From positions 558,001-622,000 of the forward strand of contig NZ_JACHJB010000002.1 of NCBI RefSeq assembly GCF_014207745.1: DNA of 64,000 bases, read 5' to 3'. This document shows, in pieces, positions 42,145 to 51,845 of the stretch; position 1 is the first letter of the stretch, and each line of letters opens with the position of its first letter. A model generated the notes under the pieces. It worked only from the letters and a program-made list of their open reading frames with translations, had not been told where the DNA came from and did no database searches. The position numbers and the translations under genes were made by a program. This stretch comes from Nonomuraea muscovyensis (GTDB lineage: Bacteria > Actinomycetota > Actinomycetes > Streptosporangiales > Streptosporangiaceae).

Positions 42145-43341
42145 GTGGGCATCGGATACCGCCGTCCGCCCGTCTCCAGCACGCACTCGGGCGCCGCGCG
42201 GGCGCCGCCAGCTGACGGCGTTTCCCTGGACACCGGCGCACAAGATCATATAGAGAGGACCAGCACTCCTTCCTCCCTCCGATCGGAATCCCGCGTGTTC
42301 CCATCACCTAGGTCATCGCTGCCACGCCCGGAAGCCGCTCCCGCCCCGGCTTTCGGGGCCCGGACGCACCGCGCCGTCCGCGCGGTGACGGCGGTCGCGG
42401 TCGCGATACTCCTCCTCGTCACGACTGCCAACGACCAGGGGCCGGAGAAGGTCACTTCCGCCGCGTCGAAGGAGTGCGCTCCCTGGAAGATGTCTGTGTA
42501 CATGAACAAGCAGCCCGCGCCCGGGGAGCGGGAGGCCGCGTTCATCTGCGCGAACAGGCAGCGCCTGGTCTTCAACGGCCACTACGCCCACGTCCCCGAC
42601 GCAAGGCTGCTCAAGATCGGCCGGCGCCTGTGCCAGGTCTCGCTGCGTGACGACTCGCGGGAGATGCACACCGTCATGGAGACGTGGGGTTTCGTGGTCA
42701 ACACGGAGGAGAACACCAAGGCGCTTGGCTATCTGTGCCCGGCACTCAACCGGCGCCAGTGGGCGAAGGATGAGGCGCTGCGGCAGCAGCAACACGACGT
42801 CATCACGACCGCCGAGCGGCGGTGCGCCTCTGCCCCGGAGCACCGGCCGCGGACCCGCCCCGTACTGCGGGACAGGGAGATGTTGTGGGTGGCGGAGCTG
42901 GGCATGCTCGTCATCTGGGAGGAAGGATCGCAGGACGACGTCTACCCGTCATCTCTGGCCAAGGCGTCCGCCAACAAGGTGGTCGGAGCCACACCCGGTG
43001 ATCTCACCATTCTCACCGCTGACACCGACAAGCATGTTTGCGTCGCCGTCGAGGCGTACGCCAGACGCCCTCCCGTGGAGGTCGAAGGCTGGGAGAAGGT
43101 CGTCGAGGTCGGATATCGGAGCACCGCCGGAGAGATGGTGTTCACCGGCGAGGACGAGGAGGGGAACATGATCGAGGTCGACGAACTACCCGATCTGGCC
43201 ATCCGCGGCGCCGGCCGCTACCGGGTGCGGGTCCACATGCGGGGGGCGAAAGCGGCTCTGGCCGACGACGGAGACGCTCGACAGCAGTTCCTCGTCGTCG
43301 TCTATCCCGGGGACTCCAGGCGGACCAAGATCTACAGGTAG
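42145..43341 (+). CDS. Hypothetical protein with N-terminal membrane anchor
   Basis: Up to 398 residues. A single hydrophobic helix (AVRAVTAVAVAILLLVTTA) lies near residue 85 from this start, but the first ~70 residues are low-complexity and have no ribosome site; a GTG at 42292 is a plausible later start. The rest is a polar, Cys-containing extracytoplasmic domain with a long helical part (RRQWAKDEALRQQQHDVITTAERRC) and a beta-rich end. I recognise no family. It stands alone. Confidence 0.55.
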   Translation: MGIGYRRPPVSSTHSGAARAPPADGVSLDTGAQDHIERTSTPSSLRSESRVFPSPRSSLPRPEAAPAPAFGARTHRAVRAVTAVAVAILLLVTTANDQGPEKVTSAASKECAPWKMSVYMNKQPAPGEREAAFICANRQRLVFNGHYAHVPDARLLKIGRRLCQVSLRDDSREMHTVMETWGFVVNTEENTKALGYLCPALNRRQWAKDEALRQQQHDVITTAERRCASAPEHRPRTRPVLRDREMLWVAELGMLVIWEEGSQDDVYPSSLAKASANKVVGATPGDLTILTADTDKHVCVAVEAYARRPPVEVEGWEKVVEVGYRSTAGEMVFTGEDEEGNMIEVDELPDLAIRGAGRYRVRVHMRGAKAALADDGDARQQFLVVVYPGDSRRTKIYR

Positions 43342-43436
43342 CTCCGCTCTCGCCTCCCAGAAGGGAGAACAGCTGCCACGGGGAACCACCAGGGGCAGAT
43401 GGCCGGCCGACGAAGGCTCGGGCGTGCGGGCGGCCG

Positions 43437-44083
43437 TCATGATGAGGTCAATCGTGAGCGCCAGCAGCAGGCAGCGCGCGGACTGAAAACCTCAGCCCGT
43501 GATGAGGATGACTTCCAACGACACAGGCCAAGACGAGACCGGCCGACGACAGCGCCGAGTTCGAGGCGTTCGGCCCGGACGATGACGAGGACGAGGACGA
43601 GGAAGGCAGCGTCGGCGGCGGTATGAGCGCCGCGGCGGTGGAACGCGCGTGGCTGGGCGATCTTCACCAGTACGTGGGGGCGCATCCGCCGCCGGTAGGT
43701 GGCCACGTAGCGGAGTACTGGCCAGTTGATGCGGTTGTAGACACCTGAGGTGTGCTGGCCGGCGCCGTGTCGGGCCTGGCGGGACAGGACGCCCCACAGG
43801 GCGACGGGGGTGGGGACGTCCGTCATGACCACGGTGTCGCACGCGCCTGCAGTCGCACTTGCAGCGTGGAGTTGTAGTTGCCGTCAATGATCCATCGCGG
43901 CTCGGCGACCAGTTCCCGCTGGACGGCCTCGAACTTCTCCTGCGGCAGCGGGTTCCACTCGTCGTCGTAGTACACCGCGTCCAGATGGGTGACCGGCGCA
44001 GCCAGGATGCGGCCAAGTTCGCCCGCCACGTGCGACTTGCCGCTGCCGCCGGAGCCGACGACGGCGACCCGCTTCATCTGCAT
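43437..44083 (-). pseudogene. P-loop kinase (adenylate kinase/FlaR-like), frameshifted
   Basis: The N-terminal part reads MQMKRVAVVGSGGSGKSHVA with a Walker A motif and LDAVYYDDEWNPLPQEKF, typical of the adenylate-kinase-related 'topology modulation' proteins. It stops at 43823. The continuation is in another frame: TDVPTPVALWGVLSRQARHG, YNRINWPVLRYVATYRRRMRPHVL. A single missing base near 43840 accounts for the break. Sequence after about 43640 no longer resembles the family, so the C-terminus is lost as well. Confidence 0.72.
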
Positions 44084-44190
44084 GATGCTCCACGATAACC
44101 GGGACCGTTGTGACCGGTAGGGGAACCGTCCCTCGCGTTGAAACGACGCGGCGGGGCTGGGCTAGAAGAGGGCCATAGACATACCCCTCA

Positions 44191-45164
44191 ATGCCTCGCT
44201 CCGGCTGGAAGTCCAAGGACCGCAGCCGCCCCGCGTTCCGGTTCCCCGAGGGCGGCAAGATCGTTGTGGAGCGGCTGAACCGGCGCTGGGCGCGGGCGAA
44301 ACTGCCCAAGTTGGGCTGGGTCCGTTTCCGCTGGAGCCGCCGGCTGGGTGGGGCAGTCAAGAACGCCACCGTGATGCGGGAGGGCCGCCACTGGTATATC
44401 AGCTTCCTTGTCGGTGACGGCGAGCAGCCACCCGCCCGGCACGCCAAGCCCGGCACCTGGATCGGTGTGGACCGCGGCGTCGCGAAGATCGTGACCACCA
44501 GCGAGGGCAGGTTCCACCACCAGGTGTTCGCCCGCGGACGGGAGGTCGAGCACGCCGCCAAGCTGCAGCGGGACCTGGCCCGCACGACCAAGGGCAGCAA
44601 CCGGCGCAAGCGCGCCGCCAGGCGGGTGGGGGCGTTCACCGTGAGATCCGCAGGCGTCGTGAGGACTTCGCTGCCCAAACCGCTGACGCCTTGACCCGCG
44701 ACCATGATCTGATCGTGTTCGAGGCGTTGAAGACGAAGAACATGACCGCCACAGCCAAACCCGTGCCAGACCCCGACCGGCCCGGGGCGTTCCTGCCCAA
44801 CGGAGCGGCGGCGAAGTCCGGCCTGAACCGGTCCATCCTGGACAAGGGCTGGCACCGCATCGAGGTGGCCACCCGCAGTAAGGCCCGCTACACGGGTAGT
44901 TGCGTGGTTACTGTCAACCCGGCGTACACGAGTCAGACGTGCAACGTGTGCAAGGTGGTGGATTGGACGTCCCGCGAGAGCCAAGCGGTCTTCCGGTGCA
45001 CTTCTTGCGGACATGCCGAGCATGCTGATGTGAACGCGGCCAAGAACATCCTCACCGCCGGGAGGGCGGAGCACGCACAGGCCAGACCGGCTGTGCGGGC
45101 TGGGGCGCGCAAACCACGCAGCCGCGTGGGCCGGAAGGCGAACCGCCAAGCGGCAGTAGCCTAG
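44191..45164 (+). pseudogene. tnpB: TnpB (IS200/IS605-type), 5'-truncated and frameshifted
   Basis: Two frames together encode the C-terminal ~320 residues of a TnpB nuclease. The RuvC residues are kept: Asp in WIGVDRGVAKIVTT, Glu in LIVFEALKTKNM and Asp in AEHADVNAAKNI. The zinc ribbon is C-N-V-C ... C-T-S-C-G-H. The N-terminal ~90 residues are missing, and one base is lost near 44640, between frames 44191-44694 and 44691-45164. No TnpA is nearby. It is a dead copy of a transposon-encoded RNA-guided nuclease. Confidence 0.85.
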
Positions 45165-45195
45165 GCCACCGCGCAGACGGAGCCCGAGCTGGCTG

Positions 45196-45224
45196 GAATC
45201 CCCCGACTTCAGTCGTGGGGAGCG
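45196..45224 (+). ncRNA. omega-RNA/right-end hairpin of the decayed TnpB element
   Basis: Just after the tnpB stop, the stem CCCCGAC-TTCA-GTCG(T)GGGG (45201-45220) has the form of the right-end and omega-RNA 3' hairpin of actinomycete IS605-type elements. The TTCA loop equals that of the second TnpB locus (61568). Confidence 0.6.
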
Positions 45225-45340
45225 CTTCAATTGGCAGATCAAGGCCTGTTCGCAGGCATCCGGCCGGTCCAGGAGCCAGGTGCCGGAATCGGGCGGGCGG
45301 GTGTCGGGCCTGGTCATGTCCACCGCCAGGACGCCACACG

Positions 45341-45835
45341 TCACATTTTGAAGTGGGTCCAGCCCGCCCGCCACGTTCCGTAAGTCTTGGGGCCTGGCGG
45401 ATAGCAGCCGCCGGCGTAGCACAGCGCAGTGCTCTTGATTAGACGGCTTACCTTTCCAGATTCGGCGCCGTAGTGGATGCTTTGCCAGTAATACTGGTTC
45501 TTACCAGTCTGGTATCGCCTGCCGCAGGGTTCCTCGACGTACGCGATGCCGAAGGATCGCTCTCGCGAGTAGCTGACCATTCTGTCGGGCGTCGGCTTTA
45601 CATTCTTGACGAATACCGTGTCGTATTTACGTCGAGGAGAAAGGTTGACGTTATACTTCCGCATCTTGGAGCCCTTTGTGCAGGTCTGGTTCTTCCACAC
45701 CGCGAAGAGGTAGTACGGAGGCGATGCCGCAGCCGATTGTGGTGTGGCCGCTACTACGCCGGTGGCGATCATGGAAAACGCCAGGCCAATGCCCAGCCTC
45801 TTGGCCGCACCCTGTAAAGCGGTTGGCTTCGACAT
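45341..45835 (-). CDS. Small secreted protein of unknown function
   Basis: 164 residues. A signal peptide is clear (basic start, IGLAFSMIATGVVAATPQSAAA, cleavage after ASA-type residues). The mature part is basic and aromatic with four or five Cys (QTCTKG, EEPCGRR, TALCYAGGCYPPG), suggesting a small disulfide-stabilised domain. Base composition is lower in GC than the neighbours. I recognise no family. Between a decayed TnpB and a decayed phosphotransferase, it may be acquired DNA. Confidence 0.65.
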   Translation of the reverse strand: MSKPTALQGAAKRLGIGLAFSMIATGVVAATPQSAAASPPYYLFAVWKNQTCTKGSKMRKYNVNLSPRRKYDTVFVKNVKPTPDRMVSYSRERSFGIAYVEEPCGRRYQTGKNQYYWQSIHYGAESGKVSRLIKSTALCYAGGCYPPGPKTYGTWRAGWTHFKM

Positions 45836-45948
45836 TCGCTCTTCCCTCCTACGCGTGATGCAGACGGAAGAAACGATAGAGATCGTGGGTATGTTCTGAG
45901 TATGTCGGGCCTATGTCGGGGGGCACGGCCGCGAATACACTGCTGTGA

Positions 45949-46466
45949 CGAATAGCCGGTCATCACGCGCATACCGAGATCGAGATCAGCGCGGAGTTGG
46001 TGCGGGATCTGCTGCGCGACCAGCGCCCCGACCTGGCCGATTACCCTGTGAGGCTCGGCGCGCGGGGCTGGGCCAACCAGCTCTGGCGGCTCGGCGACGA
46101 CCTCGCCGTCCGTTTGCCCTGGGCGACGCCGTCCGCGGACGTGACGCTGCGCAAGGAGCACACCTGGGTGCCCTCCCTCGCCCCGCGCCTTCGCTGCCGG
46201 TTCCCGTCCCGCAACGCCTCGGCGAGCCCTCCGCCCTGTTTCCACGACCCTGGATCGTCACCACCTGGGTGCCGGGCGAGCCTGCCGACCGCGCCCCCGT
46301 CACGCGCGCCGCGGAGGCTGCCGACACCCTGGCCGCCTTCCTGACCGCTCTGCACCAACCGGCCCCCGAACAGGCGCCGCCGGCACCCTGGCCCGCGCCG
46401 CCGCGCTCTGAGAAGGCGTCCAGGGCCGACGCCCTCGAAAGGGCCGGCGTCGCGGTGTCCGACTGA
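45949..46466 (+). pseudogene. Aminoglycoside phosphotransferase-like (APH) remnant
   Basis: The N-terminal part of an APH-fold kinase: ISAELVRDLLRDQRPDLADYPVRLGARGWANQLWRLGDDLAVRLPW and TLRKEHTWVPSLAPRL in one frame, then VPQRLGEPSALFPRPWIVTTWVPGEPADRAP and ADTLAAFLTALHQP in the next. A missing C near 46193 explains the shift. No proper start codon precedes it, and the catalytic HxD half is gone. Active phosphotransferases of this type modify aminoglycosides or macrolides; this copy cannot. Confidence 0.78.
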
Positions 46467-46639
46467 CGGGCCGTCCCCAACGAGCCCCGGGAACTGACCA
46501 TCCGACCGGAGCACGCGCCCGGCGACTACTACGAAGTGCACGTCGTGGCGGGAAGACTCAAGCGGGCTGAGTTCCGTGGTTCGGCGTGCCCGACGACATG
46601 GGTGACGGCGATTCGGATCGCCGTCACCCCGTCGGGAGG

Positions 46640-47080
46640 TTACGCGGGGGGCTGGGAGACGACGACCACGTGGGTGGTCTTCGCCGGCTCGATTGTCGAG
46701 TTCCCCACCAGCTGGATGACGTACGTGTGCTTGCCGGCCGTCGGCGGAGTGTCAGCGAAACTGAACGACCCGTCGGCAGCGGCAGTCATCTTGGCCAGGA
46801 CTTTCGAGGTAGTGCCATCGGGGTTGGAGACGTTACGTACGACGGTGACAATGGTGAGCGGGAAGGTGATGCCGTCGGCGGCGAACGTTCCGTTGAATTC
46901 GAGTCGCTCGCCGACGACGCCGGTGGCCGGGCCGGTCACCGTGAGCACCGGCTGGTACAGGCCCACCTCGACGGTGGCCGAGGCGCCGCTGCCCCTGAAC
47001 CATGAGTTGCCCGGCCAGTACAACCGATATTCGTGCGACCCCCATTTCGGTGCGGTATCGAGGTTCTGAGTGGTCGGCGG
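46640..47080 (-). pseudogene. Ig-like domain protein fragment, cut by the IS element
   Basis: Reading leftwards from the IS border, the frame encodes one bacterial Ig-like beta-sandwich: VLTVTGPATGVVGERLEFNGTF ... TIVTVVRNVSNPDGTTSKV ... AAADGSFSFADTPPTAGKHTYVIQLVGN. Such domains repeat in secreted surface proteins. The frame is open up to the element at 47081. No convincing start lies within, and on the far side of the element the frame meets a stop, so only this C-terminal piece survives. Confidence 0.6.
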
Positions 47081-48089
47081 CTAGATGATTGATGCAAAGG
47101 CGTAGCTGCGGAGATAGGGCGAGGGTGCCCATCCTCGATGTGTGACGAAAGAGTTAGACACCCTCGCAACCGCACTGTACGTGCAGATCGACGATGCGTT
47201 GAAGGCCCAGCCGCACCTGGCACCGTGGCGGCCGAAGATCGGCATCGCGCCCACGCTGAGTGACGCCGAGCTGGTCGCCCTGGCGGTGCTGTCAGCGCTG
47301 CTGGGCTTCACCTCCGAACGCCGCCGGCTGCGTCACGCCCGTGCCGAGCTGAGCGGGATGTTCCCGTACATCCCAGGCCAGTCCGGCTACAACCGGCGGC
47401 TGCGGCAGGCGTCCGGGCTGGTCACACACATGACCAGGATGCTGGCCTCCGACACCTCACTCTGGAGCGACGATGTCTGGGTTGTCGACTCCACCCCTGT
47501 GGAATGCGGCCGCTCCCGCGATACCGCCCAGCGTTCCGAGCTTGCCGGATGGGCCGAGTACGGCTACTGCGCCAGTCACTCACGGTACTTCTGGGGGTTA
47601 CGGCTGCACTTGCTGTGCACCCTGGGCGGGCTGCCCGTACTGTTCGCGCTGAGCGGCGCCAAAGCCGACGAGCGCGAGGTGCTGCTGGGCATGCTGGAGG
47701 CCGCCCCTGACGTGGTGGCCGCCCATCCACGGCAGACGCTCATCGCTGACCGGCAGTACTACGGCCGAGCCTTCGAACAAGAACTCACCGAACGTGATCT
47801 GCGCCTGCTGCGTCCGGCCCGCCGGGGCGAGCCGGAACGGGCCGGCGCGCACCTGTTCAAGCCGTTACGCCAGACCATCGAGTCGATCAACCAGACCTTC
47901 AAGAGCCAGCTCGACCTGGAACGTCACGGAGGACGTACGCCGGCCGGCGTCATCATCCGCGTACTGGCCCGCATCCTCGCGCTGACGACAGCGATCTGGC
48001 ACAACGACAAGACCGGTCAGCCGATCAAGCGATCCCTGACCGCCTACGACCACTAACCGTAACCAGACCCCTTGGCATCAATCATCTAG
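47081..48089 (+). mobile_element. IS982-like insertion sequence
   Basis: Inverted termini CTAGATGATTGATGC (47081-47095) and its complement (48075-48089) match perfectly over 15 bases, and 19 of 20 with the next five. The transposase fills the interior. CTAG at both edges is itself palindromic and could be a 4-base target duplication. Alternatively TCGGCGG on the left and TTGGCGG on the right are an imperfect 7-base duplication, closer to what IS982 elements make. Full-length and apparently intact. Confidence 0.85.
47142..48056 (+). CDS. IS982-family transposase
   Basis: A 304-residue DDE transposase. Blocks typical of actinomycete IS982 transposases are readable: TLSDAELVALAVLSALLGF, VWVVDSTPVECGRSRDTAQRSELAGWAEYGYC (first Asp), TLIADRQYYGRAFEQEL (second Asp) and IESINQTFKSQLDLERHGGRTP (Glu). 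The frame is complete with GTG at 47142, so the element may still move. An IS5-family assignment is the alternative; the DDE spacing and blocks favour IS982. Confidence 0.85.
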   Translation: MTKELDTLATALYVQIDDALKAQPHLAPWRPKIGIAPTLSDAELVALAVLSALLGFTSERRRLRHARAELSGMFPYIPGQSGYNRRLRQASGLVTHMTRMLASDTSLWSDDVWVVDSTPVECGRSRDTAQRSELAGWAEYGYCASHSRYFWGLRLHLLCTLGGLPVLFALSGAKADEREVLLGMLEAAPDVVAAHPRQTLIADRQYYGRAFEQELTERDLRLLRPARRGEPERAGAHLFKPLRQTIESINQTFKSQLDLERHGGRTPAGVIIRVLARILALTTAIWHNDKTGQPIKRSLTAYDH

Positions 48090-48128
48090 TTGGCGGCTGG
48101 GGACACGTTCGGGAGCGGAGGGCCTATA

Positions 48129-48199
48129 CGGAACACCCTGACCTGGGGGCCTGTTCTGGTTGCGCGGTGTTCCGCTGAGGGATCCTCTAACGGAACACC
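48129..48199. repeat. Three copies of CGGAACACC
   Basis: CGGAACACC occurs at 48129-48137 and 48191-48199, with its complement GGTGTTCCG at 48166-48174. It lies between the IS element and the response-regulator gene. It may be a binding-site array or a leftover of transposition. Confidence 0.4.
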
Positions 48200-48277
48200 T
48201 GCCGCCACCACCACTTGACGGATGCACGGGCAAGCGGCGCATACATCATCGCCTCGGCTGGTCGAGCGCCCATCTGG

Positions 48278-48961
48278 CTAAGGACGCCGGAACGCGGATG
48301 CCTCTGGCTCCGGCGGGGGCTGGGTGCCCTGCCCCAAACCTGCGTCTCTCGCCAGGACGATCGCCTCTGCCCGGGAGGCGACCTGGAGTTTGGCGAAGAT
48401 GCTGGAGATGTGGTTGCCGATAGTCTTCGGCGCGAGCGCGAGCTGCGTGCCGATCGCCGCGTTGGAGCGCCCAGCGGCGATCAGGTCGAGCACGTCGCGT
48501 TCGCGCGGCGTGAGCTCGGGGAACGGCTCACCTTTGGGTGGCGCGTTAAGATAGCCGAGGACGCGCCGCGCCACTCCGGGTCCGAAGATGACCTCACCGG
48601 CCGCCACGGCGTTGATCGCCCTGACGATCTCACCTTGGTCAGCGCCCTTGAGCACGTACCCCTTCGCTCCGGCCCGCATGGCGGAGAACACCGACTCGTC
48701 GTCGTCGAACATGGTGAGCATCAAGATCGCCACACCTGGGGCGGCCACGGCTACTTCCCCGGCCGCCTCTATGCCGGTCATGTCCGGCATCTGAATGTCG
48801 AGCACCAGAACGTCCGGCGCGAGCGTGACGGCCGCTCGGACGGCCTGTCTGCCGGTGGCCGCGACGCCGGCGACTTCGATGTCGGGCAGGGTGGACAGCA
48901 GCGCCGCCAGCCCGTCGCGGACGATCGGATGGTCGTCGGCGAGGACGACGCGTACTTTCAT
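48278..48961 (-). CDS. NarL/FixJ-family response regulator
   Basis: A 227-residue two-domain regulator. The receiver has VRVVLADDHPIVRDGL (acidic pair), DVLVLDIQMPDMTGIEA (phospho-Asp) and KGYVLKGADQGEIV (conserved Lys). The C-terminal LuxR HTH has ELTPRERDVLDLIAAGRSNAAIGTQLALAPKTIGNHISSIFAKLQVASRAEAIVLA. I place the start at ATG 48961, overlapping the kinase stop (ATGA). It is the output partner of the kinase at 48958-50910. Confidence 0.92.
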   Translation of the reverse strand: MKVRVVLADDHPIVRDGLAALLSTLPDIEVAGVAATGRQAVRAAVTLAPDVLVLDIQMPDMTGIEAAGEVAVAAPGVAILMLTMFDDDESVFSAMRAGAKGYVLKGADQGEIVRAINAVAAGEVIFGPGVARRVLGYLNAPPKGEPFPELTPRERDVLDLIAAGRSNAAIGTQLALAPKTIGNHISSIFAKLQVASRAEAIVLARDAGLGQGTQPPPEPEASAFRRP

Positions 48962-50910
48962 GGTGTCACCGCCAGCGGGATCAGCGCCACCACGCACCCG
49001 CCGTTGGGCCCGGGCCCGATCCGGCAGGTGCCGCCCAGTTCTTCGGCCCGCTCACGCATGGAGCGCAGTCCCACACCGGGCCGCCAGCCACCGCCGTCAC
49101 CGTTGCCGCCATTGTCGCGCACCTCTATGCGAAGACGGTCACGTACGGTGAGATCGACCTGGGCACTGGAGGCGCCGGCGTGGCGGGCTACGTTGGTGAG
49201 CGCCTCGGTCACGATGCGGTACGCGGCCACCTCGACCGCGGCGGGCAGGGCCGACAGGTCTTCGGAGGCGCGGATGCTGACGGTGAGCGACATCTGTTCG
49301 GCCTGCTGCCGCAGTGCGCCCACCAGCCCGAGTTCGTCCAGCGACGGCGGGCGCAAGCCGTACACCAGGCGCCTGATGTCGGCGATGGCGGCCGTCAGCT
49401 CCGAGCGCAGCATGAGGATCAGTTCCTTTGCCCGGACCGGGTCCTCGGCGATCACGTTGCCGGCGGCGTCGGCTCGGTAGACCACGCCGGTGAGGGTGGG
49501 CCCGAGCCCGTCGTGCAGGTCGCGGCGCAGCCTCCGCCGCTCGTCCTCGCGGGCGACGACGATGCGCTCGCGGTTGTGCTGTAGTTCGGCCGACAGGCTG
49601 GTAGCGTGCACAGCTACGGCGAGCGGTACGGCGAGCAGTTCCAGAATTCGTGCGTCGGCCGGGGCCACGGCGTTCTCGCCGGGACGCAGGCCGATGATCA
49701 GTTCGCCCACGCGGCCTCCCTCGTAGATCAGTGGCACGGTGTGCAGCAGTTCCGGAGCGGTGCCGTGGGCGGCACGCTCCACCTCGCCCGACCGTAGCGC
49801 GGCGAACGGCAGGCGTAACACCTCGCACAGCGCCGCGACCACCCCGGCCAGGCCCGGGGCTGGGTCGGTCAGGCGGTTGCCGATGCGCGACAGTGCCCGA
49901 GCCGGATCGGCCCGATCGCCGTACAGCAGCCGATCGACGATGCGTTGCAACCACACCCTGACCGGATTGAACGCGACGGCGATCAGCACCGTGGCAATCA
50001 CCGAGTCGCCCAGTCCCGCGCTTCCGAGCACTGCGACCAGGAGTGCGTAGGCGCCGACGACGCCCGCGGTGAGCAGGCCGTAGAGCACGGTGCGGGAGAT
50101 GACCAGGCGGATGTCCAGCAGCCCGTGGCGCAGGATCGCCACGGCCACCGCGATCGGGATCAGCGGGATGGCCAGAAGGATCAGCGCGGGTCCCGTCTCC
50201 AAGACCCCCCAGACCAGCATGACCGCCGCGACCAGCAGCACCGCCAGCAGCAGCCACAGGAGCTGGCGGCGCTCCTGCTCTCCGCCGCGCCGGTAGCGCA
50301 CCACGAGCCCTGCCAGAGCCGCCAGGATCAATGCGACCCCGCGGATCTCCGTCACAGTCCACAGAACTTGGAGATCGTCATGAAACGGCAGGGTCAGGTA
50401 TCCGGTTCCGGCCGGCCCTGGCGCCAGGCCGCTCGGCGAGGCTCCCATCTCGATCACGAACAGGGGGGCCGTCAGGACCGTCACGTAGACGAGCCAGGCC
50501 CAGCGCGGGCTCGGCGGTCTGCCGTCGGGGAAGAACAGCAGGATCAGCGGCAGGCACAGCGAGATCGACCACGGCCAGGAGTACAGGGCGAAGGTGATGA
50601 GGGTGCGCAGGACACCTTCGGGCCAGCCGTATGCCATGCCGACGGCCCACAGGCCGGCGCCTGCCGCGGTGCCCGCCTGGGTGACGGCCGCGGCCAGCAT
50701 CAGCCAGCCGACGAGGTTGCGCGGGCGCTTCCAGGCGAGGAGCACGCCTGCGAAGGCGAGTGAGAGCCCGATCGCTCCGTTGGTCACGATGAACGTGTCG
50801 ACGGCGGCCTGAAAGCCCATGTCCGCAACAACGGCCCCGGCCACTCCGACGGCCACTTCGGCAGTGGCCGTTGCGCATAGGCCCCAGGCCAGCACCTTCA
50901 TGGCGTCCAT
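48958..50910 (-). CDS. Sensor histidine kinase (HisKA_3 type, multi-pass membrane)
   Basis: A 650-residue kinase. The N-terminal ~300 residues contain about nine hydrophobic helices, many facing a short loop, so the signal may be in the membrane. A GAF-like linker follows (~310-430). The dimerisation helix has EDERRRLRRDLHDGLGPTLTGV with the phospho-His; the ATPase domain has EALTNVARHAGAS (N box) and RDNGGNGDGGGWRPGVGLRSMRERAEELGG (G boxes). Signal and targets are unknown; possible target genes at 51058-53178 are divergent neighbours. Confidence 0.9.
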   Translation of the reverse strand: MDAMKVLAWGLCATATAEVAVGVAGAVVADMGFQAAVDTFIVTNGAIGLSLAFAGVLLAWKRPRNLVGWLMLAAAVTQAGTAAGAGLWAVGMAYGWPEGVLRTLITFALYSWPWSISLCLPLILLFFPDGRPPSPRWAWLVYVTVLTAPLFVIEMGASPSGLAPGPAGTGYLTLPFHDDLQVLWTVTEIRGVALILAALAGLVVRYRRGGEQERRQLLWLLLAVLLVAAVMLVWGVLETGPALILLAIPLIPIAVAVAILRHGLLDIRLVISRTVLYGLLTAGVVGAYALLVAVLGSAGLGDSVIATVLIAVAFNPVRVWLQRIVDRLLYGDRADPARALSRIGNRLTDPAPGLAGVVAALCEVLRLPFAALRSGEVERAAHGTAPELLHTVPLIYEGGRVGELIIGLRPGENAVAPADARILELLAVPLAVAVHATSLSAELQHNRERIVVAREDERRRLRRDLHDGLGPTLTGVVYRADAAGNVIAEDPVRAKELILMLRSELTAAIADIRRLVYGLRPPSLDELGLVGALRQQAEQMSLTVSIRASEDLSALPAAVEVAAYRIVTEALTNVARHAGASSAQVDLTVRDRLRIEVRDNGGNGDGGGWRPGVGLRSMRERAEELGGTCRIGPGPNGGCVVALIPLAVTP

Positions 50911-51057
50911 GATGATCGGTCACCCCATTGCGCGCACAGGGGCAGGCCCCCAGGACACCCGGGAACATTGCCCGGCCGCAGGGGTGCGCACGCCGTGTTC
51001 TCGTAGCAGCCCTGGTCGGAGCATGAGTACGTCACCGACACCCCTGGAAGGCTGGCC

Positions 51058-51750
51058 ATGCCTGAAAGCTCCGTCCACCCGAAGGTGCGAGACACCCGCG
51101 TTTTGCGCCGCAATGCCCTTGCCGTGCTGTTGCCGATCGGGCCGCTGTGCGTGGCCGTCCTGCGGCTCGTCCTGCCGTACGGTACGAACGACGACCCGCA
51201 GGCGCTGCTCGCTGCGGTCGCCGCCGACCAGGCGGCGCAGAGCACTGTGCTCTGGCTCTCCACGGCCGCGGTGCTGGCTCTGGTCCCCGCGTTGTTCGCG
51301 CTCACCCGCCTGGCGATGTGCCGCGCTCCGGCGCTGGCCTTGGCGGCCATCATCCTGGCCCTGCCCGGCTACCTGGGCATCGCCGCGCTCACAGTCTCGG
51401 ACGCCGCAGCCCTAGCCGCCGTCACCGCTGGGCTGAGCCCGGCGGACAGCGTCGCGCTACTGGGCGAGCTGGCGGCACAACCGGCCTTGACGGCCTCGGT
51501 CATCCTCTTCGTGGTGGGCCACGTTTTGGGCACCGTGCTGCTCGGCGCAGCACTGTGGCGGGCGGGCGCGGTCTCAGGTTGGGCCGGCGCCGCGCTGGTG
51601 GTCTCCCAGCCGCTGCATCTGGCCATCGTGGTCACCGGCGGGCCCAAGATCCTTGACGGTGCCGCCTGGGCGCTGACCGCCCTGGGCTTCGCAGCCGGGT
51701 CGCTCACCCTCGCCCGGATGAGCGACGACGAGTACGAGCCGCGCTCCTAA
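51058..51750 (+). CDS. DUF4386-like multi-pass membrane protein
   Basis: A 230-residue protein with six hydrophobic helices (about 20-38, 60-85, 92-118, 135-160, 165-185, 195-215). The layout resembles small DUF4386-type membrane proteins, though I am not certain of the family. Divergent from the histidine kinase across 147 bases, which is a typical place for a gene under control of that two-component pair. Confidence 0.6.
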   Translation: MPESSVHPKVRDTRVLRRNALAVLLPIGPLCVAVLRLVLPYGTNDDPQALLAAVAADQAAQSTVLWLSTAAVLALVPALFALTRLAMCRAPALALAAIILALPGYLGIAALTVSDAAALAAVTAGLSPADSVALLGELAAQPALTASVILFVVGHVLGTVLLGAALWRAGAVSGWAGAALVVSQPLHLAIVVTGGPKILDGAAWALTALGFAAGSLTLARMSDDEYEPRS

Positions 51751-51845
51751 CAGCCGCAATTGAGCGTGGCCCTGTCCGGGTGCTGTGCAGCGGTAGACGA
51801 GCGTGAGCCGACACAAACGATCCACCAAACGAAAGGAAATATGCG

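Noticed and set aside
48129..48199. CRISPR-like repeat array.
   Set aside because: The 9-base units are too short, one is inverted, and there is no cas gene.
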